Source of the DNA: Lentzea fradiae
GTDB lineage: Bacteria > Actinomycetota > Actinomycetes > Mycobacteriales > Pseudonocardiaceae
Direction: 5' to 3'
Assembly (NCBI RefSeq): GCF_900100955.1
Contig: NZ_FNCC01000010.1
Location: 346,674-410,673 of the forward strand
DNA: 64,000 bases
This document shows positions 8,817-17,243 of the stretch, in pieces (within the stretch, counting starts at the first letter, position 1; every line of letters begins with the position of its first letter). Under the pieces are notes generated by a model that saw only the letters and a list, made by a program, of their open reading frames with translations, searched no databases and was not told where the DNA came from. The position numbers and the translations under genes were made by a program.

Positions 8817-9743
8817 TCAGGGGCGGTTGGCGCCTCCGCCGACCGCGACGTCGGCAGCCCAGACCGAGCCCCGGCGCCGGCGCCGGGACTCCTCCCAGTC
8901 CAGGACGTCCAGGCCCGCGCAGATGTAGAGGGTCCGGCGATCCTCGCCGCCGAGCACGCAGGCGGGAGGCAACGCCACCTGCGGGTCGAAGCGCACGACA
9001 TCGCTCACCGCCCCGCCTTCGAGAACGCGGGCCACGGCGGCCACCGAGGGCATGCCCGTCCACACGCCGCCCTGCTCGTCCAGGCAGATGCCGTCCGGCA
9101 GCGATGAGGTGGTGGCGAACACGCGACGATTGCTCAGTCGACCGTCGACGTCGCGGTCGAGCACGGTGATGCGGTTGGCGAACGCCTCCGCGGTCACCAC
9201 GCGAGTGCCGTCGGAGCTGACGGCGATGCCGTTGGCGCCGCCGAAGCCGCCCAGTTCGGTCAGGGCACGGGCGGTGCCGTCCGGTTCGACGACGAGCAGC
9301 GCGGAGTCGCGCGGCTCCTCTCCTGCGAACAGCTCGAAGCCCAACTGGGTCACGTAGGCGCGACCGTCGGCGTCCACGACCATGTCGTTGATCGGCCCGG
9401 TGGCCAGCTCCCGCAGGTCGGCGTGCACGGTGACCTGCTCGCCGTCGAAGGCCAGGACCAGGCGCTCGTGCATCGAGGTGACGATCAGCCGGCCGTCGGG
9501 CAGCCAGCCGAAGCCGCCGGGGATCACCTCGGCGCCGTTGACCGACGTGCGGCCGGACAGGTCCAGCACCGTTTCGGCCTCGCCCGCGGCGTCGAGGCGA
9601 ACGAGGCGGTGGGCGTACATGTCGCTGAACCACAGCGCCCCGTCGTGCCAGCGCGGACACTCCGCCCACGTGTAGCCGCGCGACAGCTCACGCGGTGCGG
9701 TCTCACGCGCATCGGCCAGGGGATCGACGTCGACGTCGGTCAC
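8817..9743 (-). CDS. SMP-30/gluconolactonase-family protein
   Basis: The 308-residue beta-propeller protein has the family's metal-site signatures: an early Glu in AECPRWHDGALWFSD, GPINDMVVDADGRAYVT, GANGIAVSSDGTRV and LPDGICLDEQGGVW. Such proteins hydrolyse lactones or related esters, which would suit a pathway with a Baeyer-Villiger monooxygenase that makes lactones. GTG 9743 is preferred because GGAG lies 5 nt upstream. The ATG nine codons earlier falls inside a conserved regulatory 13-mer and is unlikely to be the start. Confidence 0.85.
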   Translation of the reverse strand: MTDVDVDPLADARETAPRELSRGYTWAECPRWHDGALWFSDMYAHRLVRLDAAGEAETVLDLSGRTSVNGAEVIPGGFGWLPDGRLIVTSMHERLVLAFDGEQVTVHADLRELATGPINDMVVDADGRAYVTQLGFELFAGEEPRDSALLVVEPDGTARALTELGGFGGANGIAVSSDGTRVVTAEAFANRITVLDRDVDGRLSNRRVFATTSSLPDGICLDEQGGVWTGMPSVAAVARVLEGGAVSDVVRFDPQVALPPACVLGGEDRRTLYICAGLDVLDWEESRRRRRGSVWAADVAVGGGANRP

Positions 9744-9756
9744 GATTTCTCCAAAG

Positions 9757-9769
9757 ATGAGTTTGGTCA
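9757..9769 (-). promoter_or_regulatory. Repeated 13-mer TGACCAAACTCAT, site 2
   Basis: Second identical copy of the 13-mer, 14 bp ahead of the chosen SMP-30 start and squeezed into a 36-bp gap after the esterase gene. On the minus strand it is preceded by CTT, giving TTGACC. Position so close to the start suggests an operator or roadblock site rather than a -35 box. Confidence 0.45.
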
Positions 9770-9779
9770 AGTTTTGTGG

Positions 9780-10724
9780 TCAGAACGGCAGCGGGTGGGC
9801 GAACTTGGCCCGCAGCAGCGCGCCGGTCTCGGCGAGGGCAAGACGGCCGCGGGCGAGGTAGTCGGCCTGGAGCACGAAGCCGTGCGGGACACCGGGGTAG
9901 CGAGTGAGTGTGGTCTGCACGCGCGCGTCACGCAGGCGGTGCGCGTAGCGCTCGCCCCAGTCGCGGATCGGGTCGCACTCCGCCGTCACCACGATCGCCG
10001 GCGGCAGACCGGCCAGGTCGGCCGCGTAGGCCGGGACGCGGTAGGGGCTGTCGGGCACGCCCTGCCCCGCGTCGGCCAGCCCGTTGAGGTACAGCACGTC
10101 GTCGCGGCTCAGGATCGGGGCGTCGGCATAGCGGGTGATCGACGCGGCGGCCAGGTCGCGGTCCACGCCGGGGTAGATGAGCACCTGACAGGTGATGATG
10201 GGTCCGCCTCGATCGCGGGCCGCCAGCGCGACAGCGGCGGCGAGGGTGCCTCCCGCGCTGTCGCCGGCCACGGCCAGCCGCGCCAGGTCCACCCCCAACT
10301 CGTCGGAGTGCTCGGCCACCCACGTGGTGGCGGCCCAGGCGTCGTCGAACTGCGCGGGCGGCGGGGCCTCCGGTGCCAGCCGGTACTCGACCGCCACGAC
10401 CACCGCACCGCTGTGGTGGGCCAGGTTGCGAGCCACCGGCTCGAACGAGTGGTTGGAGCCCATGCACATCCCGCCGCCGTGGAAGTAAACGATCACCGGT
10501 GTCCCCCTGTCGGCGGTGGGGCGGTGCACGCGCACCGCGATGCCGCCGTGCGGACCGGGAACCACGTGGTCCTCGGTGGCGGCCATGACGGGCAGGTTCG
10601 GCGGGTGGGGCGCGGCCTCCAGGGACGCGCGGACGGCATCGATACCCCGCTCGCGCATGGCCGGGGCATCGGCCACGGCCGCGGCGATGGCCGCGGCGTC
10701 GGGATCCAGCGGGAACGCGGTCAC
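9780..10724 (-). CDS. Alpha/beta hydrolase, HSL-type esterase
   Basis: The 314-residue protein carries the hormone-sensitive-lipase signature HGGG (82-85) for the oxyanion hole, nucleophile S156 in GDSAGG, an acid in ECDPIRDWG, and a His in GVPHGF. It should hydrolyse short acyl esters or lactone-derived esters. GTG 10724 follows GAGGGGTGAG and lies 4 bp after the preceding SDR stop, so the two are one operon with the family VIII esterase gene further upstream. Confidence 0.9.
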   Translation of the reverse strand: MTAFPLDPDAAAIAAAVADAPAMRERGIDAVRASLEAAPHPPNLPVMAATEDHVVPGPHGGIAVRVHRPTADRGTPVIVYFHGGGMCMGSNHSFEPVARNLAHHSGAVVVAVEYRLAPEAPPPAQFDDAWAATTWVAEHSDELGVDLARLAVAGDSAGGTLAAAVALAARDRGGPIITCQVLIYPGVDRDLAAASITRYADAPILSRDDVLYLNGLADAGQGVPDSPYRVPAYAADLAGLPPAIVVTAECDPIRDWGERYAHRLRDARVQTTLTRYPGVPHGFVLQADYLARGRLALAETGALLRAKFAHPLPF

Positions 10725-10728
10725 GGTC

Positions 10729-11598
10729 TCACCCCTCACTCGCGGGGACGGTGAACTCGCCCTGGAGCAGAACCGGGGCACGACGGTGGATCAGGGTGTC
10801 GGCGCGGGCGGCCATGGTGTCGACGACGAAGCGTTGCGAGGTCAGGTAGAACTCGCCGGATGCCGCCTGGTCGAAGAAGACGCGAGCGGCGTCGAGGGGG
10901 TCCATCGCCTGCGACTTGACCTTGAGCATGGCCTCGCGGTGCTCCTCGGCGGCCGCGGTGTCACCGTCCTCGACAGCGCCCGCCGACTCGAAGATGTTGG
11001 AGGCGACCGCGCCGGGCAGCACCGCCTGGACGTGGACGTGATCAGCGTGCCCGGCCAGTTCGACCTCCTGGTGCAGACACTCGGTGAGGGCGAGCACGGC
11101 GTGCTTGCTCATGATGTAGGGAGCTTGGAGGGGTGCGGCGCTGACCCCGCCGATCGAGGACAGGTTCCACACCCACGACCGCGCGGGCTCGGCGAGCATG
11201 CGCGGCAGGAACGCGCGGATGCCGTGGAAGACGCCGCTGACGTTGATCGAGACCAGGCGCTCCCAGTTGGCGACCGGGGTGTCCCACAGGTAGCCGAACT
11301 GCTCGACGCCAGCGTTGTTGACCAGCAGCCGAACTGGGCCCACTTCGGTCACGGTGCGTTCGGCAAGCCGTTCAAGTGCCTGGGGATCACGCACGTCGCA
11401 GGCGATGTCGACCGCGCGGGTGCCGGCCGCCTCCAGCTCGGCGCGCAGGGCCGCGATGGCGGCGGTGTCGACATCGGCGAGCACGACGGTCATGCCCAGC
11501 TCCAGCGCGGCGTGGCGGGCCAGTCCCGCGCCGATGCCGGCGCCGGCGCCGGTGATCACGGCGACACCACCGCCGAACAGGGTCCTCGCGTCGTTCAT
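10729..11598 (-). CDS. SDR-family oxidoreductase
   Basis: Motifs are TGAGAGIG (near residue 16), NNAG and the catalytic text YIMSKHA. At 289 residues it has a C-terminal extension beyond the usual 250. Its ATG overlaps the stop of the upstream serine hydrolase gene (ATGA) and the esterase gene follows after 4 bp, forming a three-gene translationally coupled unit. Likely role: interconversion of an alcohol and ketone in the same degradative pathway. Exact substrate cannot be read from sequence. Confidence 0.88.
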   Translation of the reverse strand: MNDARTLFGGGVAVITGAGAGIGAGLARHAALELGMTVVLADVDTAAIAALRAELEAAGTRAVDIACDVRDPQALERLAERTVTEVGPVRLLVNNAGVEQFGYLWDTPVANWERLVSINVSGVFHGIRAFLPRMLAEPARSWVWNLSSIGGVSAAPLQAPYIMSKHAVLALTECLHQEVELAGHADHVHVQAVLPGAVASNIFESAGAVEDGDTAAAEEHREAMLKVKSQAMDPLDAARVFFDQAASGEFYLTSQRFVVDTMAARADTLIHRRAPVLLQGEFTVPASEG

Positions 11599-12749
11599 CG
11601 GATGCTCTTCTCACGTTCGGCGACGATCTCGCGGATGGCCCGGACGACCGGCGCGAACGTCGTCTCCGGATCGGTGACGGCCGGGGTGTCCATGTTGTTG
11701 TGGCAGATCGCCACGGCGATGCGGTCGCGCAGGTCGGCCCAGGCGATCGACCCACCCGCGCCGGGGCTGTAGACGATCTCGCGGTGCTCGCCCACCAGCG
11801 GATCGGAAGCCCCCGGTTCACCGCCGAGCCAGTAGCCGGCCGCGCCGAACCACACCGGGATGGGCAGCACCCGGTCCGGGTCGTGCGCGTTCTGCCGCAG
11901 CCGGGTCAGGGACGCGGCCCGTTCACGGGACAACAGCCGCACGCCGTCGAGCTCGCCGCTTTCGGCCAGCAAGGCGAAGATCCGGGCCACGGAGGGTGCG
12001 GTGGCGATGGCACCCGCGCCGGGATCGACGGCCTGCCGCACGACCCGCTGGTTGTGCACCTCGGAGCCGGGGAACACCGCGGGCGGGCTGATGTTGTGCT
12101 CGTCGACGATGGCGAAGGTGTTGCCGCCGTAGAGCGTGGCGACCCTGGGCAGGTCCGCGTCGGACACGCCGAGGTGGAAGTCGGTGACGCCGAGCGGTGC
12201 GCAGATCTCCTCGCGGACGAACACGTCGAACGGCCGCCGGCCGGGGTCGGTGCGGCGCACGACCTCACCGAGGATCCAACCCCACACCAGCACGTGGTAG
12301 GCGTTGGCCGTGCCGGGTTCGAAAATCGGGGTGTGCGCGGCAACGCGTTCGACCATCCAGTCCCAGTCGGCCATCAGCTCCCGCGTGACCCCGTCGGGCA
12401 TCTGTGGGATGCCTGCCCGGTGTGACAGCGCGTGCTCGACGGTGGTGGTGTCCTTGCCGTTGGCGGCGAACTCCGGCCAGTAGTGGGCGATCGGCGCATC
12501 GAGGTCGAGCAGGCCGCGCTCGGCCTGCAGGTGCACGGCGAGCGCGGTGACGCCCTTGGTCACCGAGAACACCGGGAAGAGCGTGCGGTGGTCGGCCGGG
12601 GTGCCGCGCTCGGCGTCGGCCGCCCCCGCGACGGCGTCGACGATCAGCTCGCCGCGGTGGTAGGCGGCGACGGCAATGCCGGTCTCCCCCAGTTCGAGGG
12701 CGCGCTCGAGCGCCGTGCGGATGCGTGGGTCGTCGTGCGAGACGGTCAT
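11595..12749 (-). CDS. Serine hydrolase, class C beta-lactamase fold (family VIII esterase)
   Basis: The 384-residue protein has the nucleophile motif S62-V-T-K65 and the second catalytic Tyr151 in AYHVLVWGW, as in family VIII carboxylesterases such as EstB. There is no signal peptide, so it acts in the cytoplasm and is more likely an esterase than a beta-lactamase. ATG 12749 has GGAG 7 nt upstream; an earlier ATG would add an Arg-rich stretch. First gene of the unit esterase-SDR-HSL esterase. Confidence 0.88.
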   Translation of the reverse strand: MTVSHDDPRIRTALERALELGETGIAVAAYHRGELIVDAVAGAADAERGTPADHRTLFPVFSVTKGVTALAVHLQAERGLLDLDAPIAHYWPEFAANGKDTTTVEHALSHRAGIPQMPDGVTRELMADWDWMVERVAAHTPIFEPGTANAYHVLVWGWILGEVVRRTDPGRRPFDVFVREEICAPLGVTDFHLGVSDADLPRVATLYGGNTFAIVDEHNISPPAVFPGSEVHNQRVVRQAVDPGAGAIATAPSVARIFALLAESGELDGVRLLSRERAASLTRLRQNAHDPDRVLPIPVWFGAAGYWLGGEPGASDPLVGEHREIVYSPGAGGSIAWADLRDRIAVAICHNNMDTPAVTDPETTFAPVVRAIREIVAEREKSIR

Positions 12750-12853
12750 GGATCTCCTCGTGCGGCGGCGAACGGCGGAGTCGGGCCTGGGGTCGCACGA
12801 GACTAGGGAGCCGGCGTCCACGCGGGAGTGCGGTGTTCCGGTGAGTGGACGGA

Positions 12854-13264
12854 TCAGGAGGTCACCTGGCGACCGGCGAACAGCCAGCGGCCGTCGGCAT
12901 CGCGTCGCAGTTCGTCGGTGTAGGAACCGATGGCGAGGATGCTCGACGGCGTGTCGCCGGACAGGAGCTGGAAGTAGGAGTGCGCCGCGGCTCGGTCGCC
13001 GTCCACGTGGATCTCGTGGTTGGTGATGACGTGTCGATTTCGGGAGGCGGGGCCGGCGTATCCCAGCTCGCGCATCGCTTCGAGTCCTTTCAGGACCTCC
13101 TCATGGCCCTGCCACGTCACCTCGGGCATCCACCACTCCACGTCCTGCGTGCAGAGGGCGCCGATCTCGGGAATCGTGCCCTCGTCGGCCATGCGGGCGA
13201 ACTGGTTGAGGAGGGTGACGATGCGCAGCACATCGTCGGCGGTGTTCTTCTCGTCGTTACTCAT
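12854..13264 (-). CDS. SnoaL/NTF2-like small protein
   Basis: The 136-residue protein fits the cone-shaped NTF2-like fold, with helix text LLNQFARMADEG, then IGALCTQDVEWWMPE, then a beta-rich C-terminal half ending in DGRWLFAGRQ. This superfamily includes ketosteroid isomerase, limonene epoxide hydrolase and SnoaL cyclase relatives. Here it probably isomerises or hydrates a pathway intermediate, but catalytic residues cannot be assigned. ATG 13264 has GGAG at good spacing. Confidence 0.8.
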   Translation of the reverse strand: MSNDEKNTADDVLRIVTLLNQFARMADEGTIPEIGALCTQDVEWWMPEVTWQGHEEVLKGLEAMRELGYAGPASRNRHVITNHEIHVDGDRAAAHSYFQLLSGDTPSSILAIGSYTDELRRDADGRWLFAGRQVTS

Positions 13265-13392
13265 CGGTTCTCCATAAGCTTGCCGGTGTCGGATCGGCGA
13301 TGGTCGCCCCGAGTGCCCGGCAATGACGGTGGTCGTCCCGGTGAGCGGGACAACGAGCTCACCGAGCGCAGCCGTGCGGCAACCTCCGTGCT

Positions 13393-14184
13393 GTGACGAC
13401 TTCTGCTGACGACGCGCACCTCGACCTGGCGGTGTCCGTGCGGGACGGCATCGCGCTGCTGGAGATGCGCCGCCCACCCGCCAACCACTTCGACGAACGG
13501 CTCATCGGCGAGATCGTCGACGCTGCTCTCGCACTCGACGACGACACCGCCTGCCGGGTGATCGTGCTGGCCTCGCAGGGCAAGCACTTCTGCGCGGGCG
13601 CGGACTTCGGCGGCGGTGGAGGTTTCGACCGGGACCGGGTGGCCGTGTCCGAGCGGTTGTACCGCCGGGCCGCGCAGCTGTTCGACGTGCGCACGCCGAT
13701 CGTCGCCGCGGTGCAGGGTGCGGCGGTGGGCGGAGGCTTGGGCCTGGCGTGTGCGGCGGACTTCCGGGTCGCCGAGGCGTCGTCGCGGTTCGTGGCCAAC
13801 TTCGCGTTGCTGGGCTTCCACCAGGGCTTCGGCCTGAGCGTGACGCTGCCGGAACTGGTAGGCCGTCGCGTCGCCGCCGATCTGTTGCTGACCGGACGGC
13901 GGGTCGGAGGCGAGGAAGCCGTCCACATCGGACTGGCTGACCGGCTCGCCGAACCCGGCCGTGTTCGCGAGACCGCGCTGACGTGGGCTCGGGAGATCGC
14001 GGCGGCGGCACCGCTGGCCGTGCGGTCGATCCGGGCGACGCTGCGGGCCGGTCTGGCCGACCGCGTCCGGGCGGCGTTGGAGCACGAACTGGCCGAGCAG
14101 GCCCGGCTGTGGCAGACCTCCGACTGCGCCGAGGGCATCGCGGCGAGCCTGGAGCGGCGTCCACCGGTGTTCCACGGCGAGTGA
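13393..14184 (+). CDS. Enoyl-CoA hydratase/isomerase family protein
   Basis: The 263-residue crotonase-fold protein shows the first oxyanion segment in GKHFCAGADFGGG and the second in VQGAAVGGGLGLACAADFRVA, then EEAVHIGLADRL. It hydrates or isomerises a 2-enoyl-CoA, consistent with the acyl-CoA dehydrogenases and CoA-transferase nearby. The first GTG is used; no strong ribosome site precedes it. It stands alone on the plus strand and converges on the Baeyer-Villiger gene, with a hairpin between. Confidence 0.88.
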   Translation: MTTSADDAHLDLAVSVRDGIALLEMRRPPANHFDERLIGEIVDAALALDDDTACRVIVLASQGKHFCAGADFGGGGGFDRDRVAVSERLYRRAAQLFDVRTPIVAAVQGAAVGGGLGLACAADFRVAEASSRFVANFALLGFHQGFGLSVTLPELVGRRVAADLLLTGRRVGGEEAVHIGLADRLAEPGRVRETALTWAREIAAAAPLAVRSIRATLRAGLADRVRAALEHELAEQARLWQTSDCAEGIAASLERRPPVFHGE

Positions 14185-14188
14185 GAAC

Positions 14189-14220
14189 GGGGGCGTCGCC
14201 GGTGTCCCGCCGACGCCCCC
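14189..14220. terminator. Bidirectional hairpin terminator
   Basis: GGGGGCGTCG and CGACGCCCCC form a perfect 10-bp stem with a 12-nt loop in the 46-bp gap between two convergent genes. There is no U tract, as is common in actinobacteria. Confidence 0.75.
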
Positions 14221-14230
14221 GGCACGTCCG

Positions 14231-16186
14231 TCAGCTCCTCGCGCGAGGAGTGAACGTGTAGTCCTGCGGCTCGGGGGCGCGCAGCATGGCCCAGTAGTCG
14301 ACCAGCCGCCACGGGCAGGTCACCCACGCCCGCCCGTTCTTGTTGCGGTAGTAGCCGTTGGCGGTGCCGCCGTGCTGCCACACGGTCTTGTCCAGCGACT
14401 CGTCCACGCGGCGGTTGTAGTCGTCGGTGGCCTCGCGGGTCGGCTCCATCGCGGCGAGGTCGTTCTCCACCAGGTACTGCAGGCTCTCCACGACGTAGTG
14501 GACGTGTTCCTCGCTGGTGATGTTGTGCCCGCCGCCGTGGTTGGGCGCCGCGTTGGGACCGGCGGTGACGAAGAGGTTGGGGAAGCCGGGAACGGTGATG
14601 CCGAGGTAGGCGCGCGGGTCCTGGTCGGCCCACGCCTCGGACAACCTCAGCCCCTCACGGCCGACGACGTCGAGGAAACCCAGGTACTCCAGCTTGAAAC
14701 CGGTGGCCCAGATGATGACGTCGGCCTCGATGAACTCGCCTTCGGTGGTGATCACCCCGTCGGGGCGGATCTCGCGGAAAGCTGCGCGGTGCACGGTGAC
14801 GTGATCACGCTTGACCGCCTCGAAGAAGCCGGGGTCCTTGACGATGCGCTTGGCGAACGGCGGGAAGTCGGGGGTCAGCTTCTCCCTGAGGTCCGGGCGG
14901 TCGCTGAACGAGCGGTCCAGGTGGTCGAGGCAGACCTGCATGACCGCGTCGTTGGCTGGAGACGCGGAGACGTGGGTCGCGTACCAGTCCTCGTCGATGC
15001 GGGCGATCGGCCATCCCTTGTCGGCGGCCCACCAGTAGGACTTGAGCCGGAACCACTGGTGGTAGTACGGGATGTTCTCCAGTGCCCACCGCGCGCCCTC
15101 GGGGACGTCGGCGGCCACAGCGCGTTCGGGGATGACCCAGTGGGGCTGGCGGGCGACGACGTGCAGTGCCTCGACCTGGTCGACCACGGCGGCCACGACC
15201 TGTACGGAGGTGCACCCGGCGCCGAGCACGACGACCTTCTTCCCGGTCAGGTCGACGTCCGGTCGCCACTGCGCGGTGTGCATCGTCTGGCCGCGGAAGG
15301 TCTCCGCGCCCGGGACGTCGGGGATCGAGGCGGCGTTGAGCACGCCGGTGGCGGTGACCACGGCGTTGGCGCGGTGGGTGCGCGTCGTGCCGTCCGGTCC
15401 GCGCACGGTGAGCGTCCAGGCCTGGTCGGCCTCGTCCCAGGTGCAGCCGAGCACCTCCGTGGAGAAGGAGATGTGGGGGTGCAGGTCGTACTTGCGCGCA
15501 ACACCGCGCAGGTACTCCAGGTACTCGGGGCCGGTCGGGTAGTACTTCGACCAGGTCGGGTTCAGCTCGAACGAGTACGAGTAGAAGTGGCTGGGCGTGT
15601 CGACCGCGGCGCCGGGGTAGGTGTTGCGCGACCAGGTTCCGCCGAGGTCGTCGCTCTTCTCGAACACGTGGTAGCGGAAGCCGGCCTCGCCGAGCTTGAT
15701 CGCGGCGTTGAGGCCGATCATGCCGGAACCGATGACGGCGACGGTGAAGTCCTGCGGCGGCCGGCGGGTGGCGGGCACGACGCGGCGGGCGGGTTCGAAC
15801 CCAGCCTGCTCTCGCAGGTGAGGCACGTACTCGGCGTCCACGATGTCGTTGACGCAGACGCCGGCGAGTCGACGGAAGAGCTCGTCGTCGGGGACGCCCA
15901 CGCGCGGCACGAGCGAGGTGTCCAGCAGACGGTGGGCGCGGTCGCGGACCTCGGCGGCGACTTCCTCCGGGTACGCGCCCAGCCACGCCGGACCGTCCAC
16001 GGCGCGGTGCCGGGCGAGCTTGGCCTCGAACTCGTCGACGAGTGCGGTGTCCCCGGTCAGGTGCACCAGGGTGGCGAGCAGCGCGCCGGGGTCGGCGGCG
16101 TCGATGGCGGCAGCCAGGGCACCCCGGTCGACGCCGGTCACGGGCGAGACGACGTAGGTGGGCTGGTCGTGGGTGATCACGGTCAT
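14231..16186 (-). CDS. Flavin-containing Baeyer-Villiger monooxygenase, N-terminally extended
   Basis: The 651-residue protein has an FAD Rossmann motif GSGMIG (152-157), the Baeyer-Villiger fingerprint FRGQTMHTAQW (297-307), the NADPH motif GAGCTS (322-327) and ATGFKL near the C-terminal part. About 145 residues precede the first Rossmann motif. That extension is typical of 4-hydroxyacetophenone-monooxygenase-like enzymes and absent from cyclohexanone-type ones. The fingerprint ends WR where W-P/D is usual. It inserts oxygen next to a ketone to give an ester or lactone, which the nearby hydrolases could open. It follows the IclR gene by 49 bp. Confidence 0.92.
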   Translation of the reverse strand: MTVITHDQPTYVVSPVTGVDRGALAAAIDAADPGALLATLVHLTGDTALVDEFEAKLARHRAVDGPAWLGAYPEEVAAEVRDRAHRLLDTSLVPRVGVPDDELFRRLAGVCVNDIVDAEYVPHLREQAGFEPARRVVPATRRPPQDFTVAVIGSGMIGLNAAIKLGEAGFRYHVFEKSDDLGGTWSRNTYPGAAVDTPSHFYSYSFELNPTWSKYYPTGPEYLEYLRGVARKYDLHPHISFSTEVLGCTWDEADQAWTLTVRGPDGTTRTHRANAVVTATGVLNAASIPDVPGAETFRGQTMHTAQWRPDVDLTGKKVVVLGAGCTSVQVVAAVVDQVEALHVVARQPHWVIPERAVAADVPEGARWALENIPYYHQWFRLKSYWWAADKGWPIARIDEDWYATHVSASPANDAVMQVCLDHLDRSFSDRPDLREKLTPDFPPFAKRIVKDPGFFEAVKRDHVTVHRAAFREIRPDGVITTEGEFIEADVIIWATGFKLEYLGFLDVVGREGLRLSEAWADQDPRAYLGITVPGFPNLFVTAGPNAAPNHGGGHNITSEEHVHYVVESLQYLVENDLAAMEPTREATDDYNRRVDESLDKTVWQHGGTANGYYRNKNGRAWVTCPWRLVDYWAMLRAPEPQDYTFTPRARS

Positions 16187-16235
16187 CGGGACACCGGTTT
16201 CTCGTGGTGGCGGGGCGAAACGACGGATGCGCGGT

Positions 16236-17069
16236 TCAACCGCGGGCGACGGCGGTCAGCGCTTCGGCGAGCGGCAAGGCCGCGTGGACGGGGCGGGTGG
16301 GACGCCCCCGCAGGCGGGTCACGCCGGCAGCCGCGTACCAGATGTCGGTGGCCGCCCGGCGCACCGCGGCGACGGCACGGTCGACGGGAACGGCGGCCGC
16401 CGGTCCGCACAGCGACAGGGCTGCGGACAGCCCGTCCTCGGCTGGACCGATGGCGGCGGCGACCGCGATGACGCCGGCGGAGCAGCCCTCGGCGTCCACC
16501 GCGACGCCGTCGTGGTCGCGCACCCGGTCGATCTCACGGCGCAGGTCGGTCTCGGTGCGGACCCCGCCGGGCGTGGCGGGCGCGGGGTAGGTCAGGTCGG
16601 GCCAGTCGGCGTCGTCGAGCTGAGCGAGCAGGGCGCGACCCGCGGCCGAGTGCACGGCGGGTTGCCGGGCGCCCAGCCGCCAGCCCTCCCCCTTCTCCGG
16701 CCAGCCGCCGATGCGTTCCAGGTGCAGCACGTCCCCCGACTGCAGGGCGCTGAGGTGGACGGTCAACCCGGTCGAGCGGTGCAGGGCGTGCATGTGCGGC
16801 AGGGCGGCCTGGTGCACACCGTCGCGGCGGACCACCTGGGACCCCAGTTCGAACATGCGGATGCCCAACGCGTACTCGAAGCCACGGCGCTCGATCCAGC
16901 CGAGGTCGACCAGGCGGCCGAGGATGCGGTGCGCGGACGAGCGCGGCAGACCGGCACGCCGGGAGACCTCGGCCAGGGTGAACCGGTGGCCGCCGTCGAA
17001 GACCTGGAGCAGGGAGGCCACTCGGTCGATCATCGCGGCGGGCGCTTCGTGGCTCCGGGCCGTCGTCAT
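16236..17069 (-). CDS. IclR-family transcriptional regulator
   Basis: The 277-residue protein has an N-terminal winged helix (FTLAEVSRRAGLPRSSAHRIL, about 30-50) and a C-terminal effector domain of IclR type (about 90-265). ATG 17069 follows GGGAGG. It is divergent from the TetR gene, with a 21-bp near-palindrome between them, and is followed on the same strand by the Baeyer-Villiger gene. IclR proteins usually sense a pathway acid or aromatic intermediate and control adjacent degradative genes. Confidence 0.9.
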   Translation of the reverse strand: MTTARSHEAPAAMIDRVASLLQVFDGGHRFTLAEVSRRAGLPRSSAHRILGRLVDLGWIERRGFEYALGIRMFELGSQVVRRDGVHQAALPHMHALHRSTGLTVHLSALQSGDVLHLERIGGWPEKGEGWRLGARQPAVHSAAGRALLAQLDDADWPDLTYPAPATPGGVRTETDLRREIDRVRDHDGVAVDAEGCSAGVIAVAAAIGPAEDGLSAALSLCGPAAAVPVDRAVAAVRRAATDIWYAAAGVTRLRGRPTRPVHAALPLAEALTAVARG

Positions 17070-17110
17070 CGGCACCTCCCGGCAACATCGCCTTATTGCA
17101 TAATCTGCCG

Positions 17111-17131
17111 ACATGGCAGAAACTGACATGT
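17111..17131. promoter_or_regulatory. 21-bp imperfect palindrome, candidate operator
   Basis: ACATGGCAG-AAA-CTGACATGT: nine-base arms match at 8 of 9 positions. It lies in the divergent IclR/TetR intergenic region, 42 bp ahead of the IclR start. Either regulator could bind; autoregulation is the simplest reading. Confidence 0.55.
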
Positions 17132-17243
17132 GTGAGCGTAGCCGCACATCAGCATCGTGTAAACAAATCGTGTCCAATTTCCGCATACGATCCTGCATCC
17201 CGTCTTGCGGCCGTAGGCGGTCGTCGCGTGGAGAGGTGTGGCC

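Noticed and set aside
9744-9770. Upstream ATG giving MTKLIFGEI as start of the SMP-30 protein
   Set aside because: It lies inside the conserved 13-mer; GTG 9743 has a proper GGAG site.
14372-16471. 699-codon plus-strand frame over the Baeyer-Villiger gene
   Set aside because: Antisense shadow; the minus-strand frame has all FAD, NADPH and fingerprint motifs.
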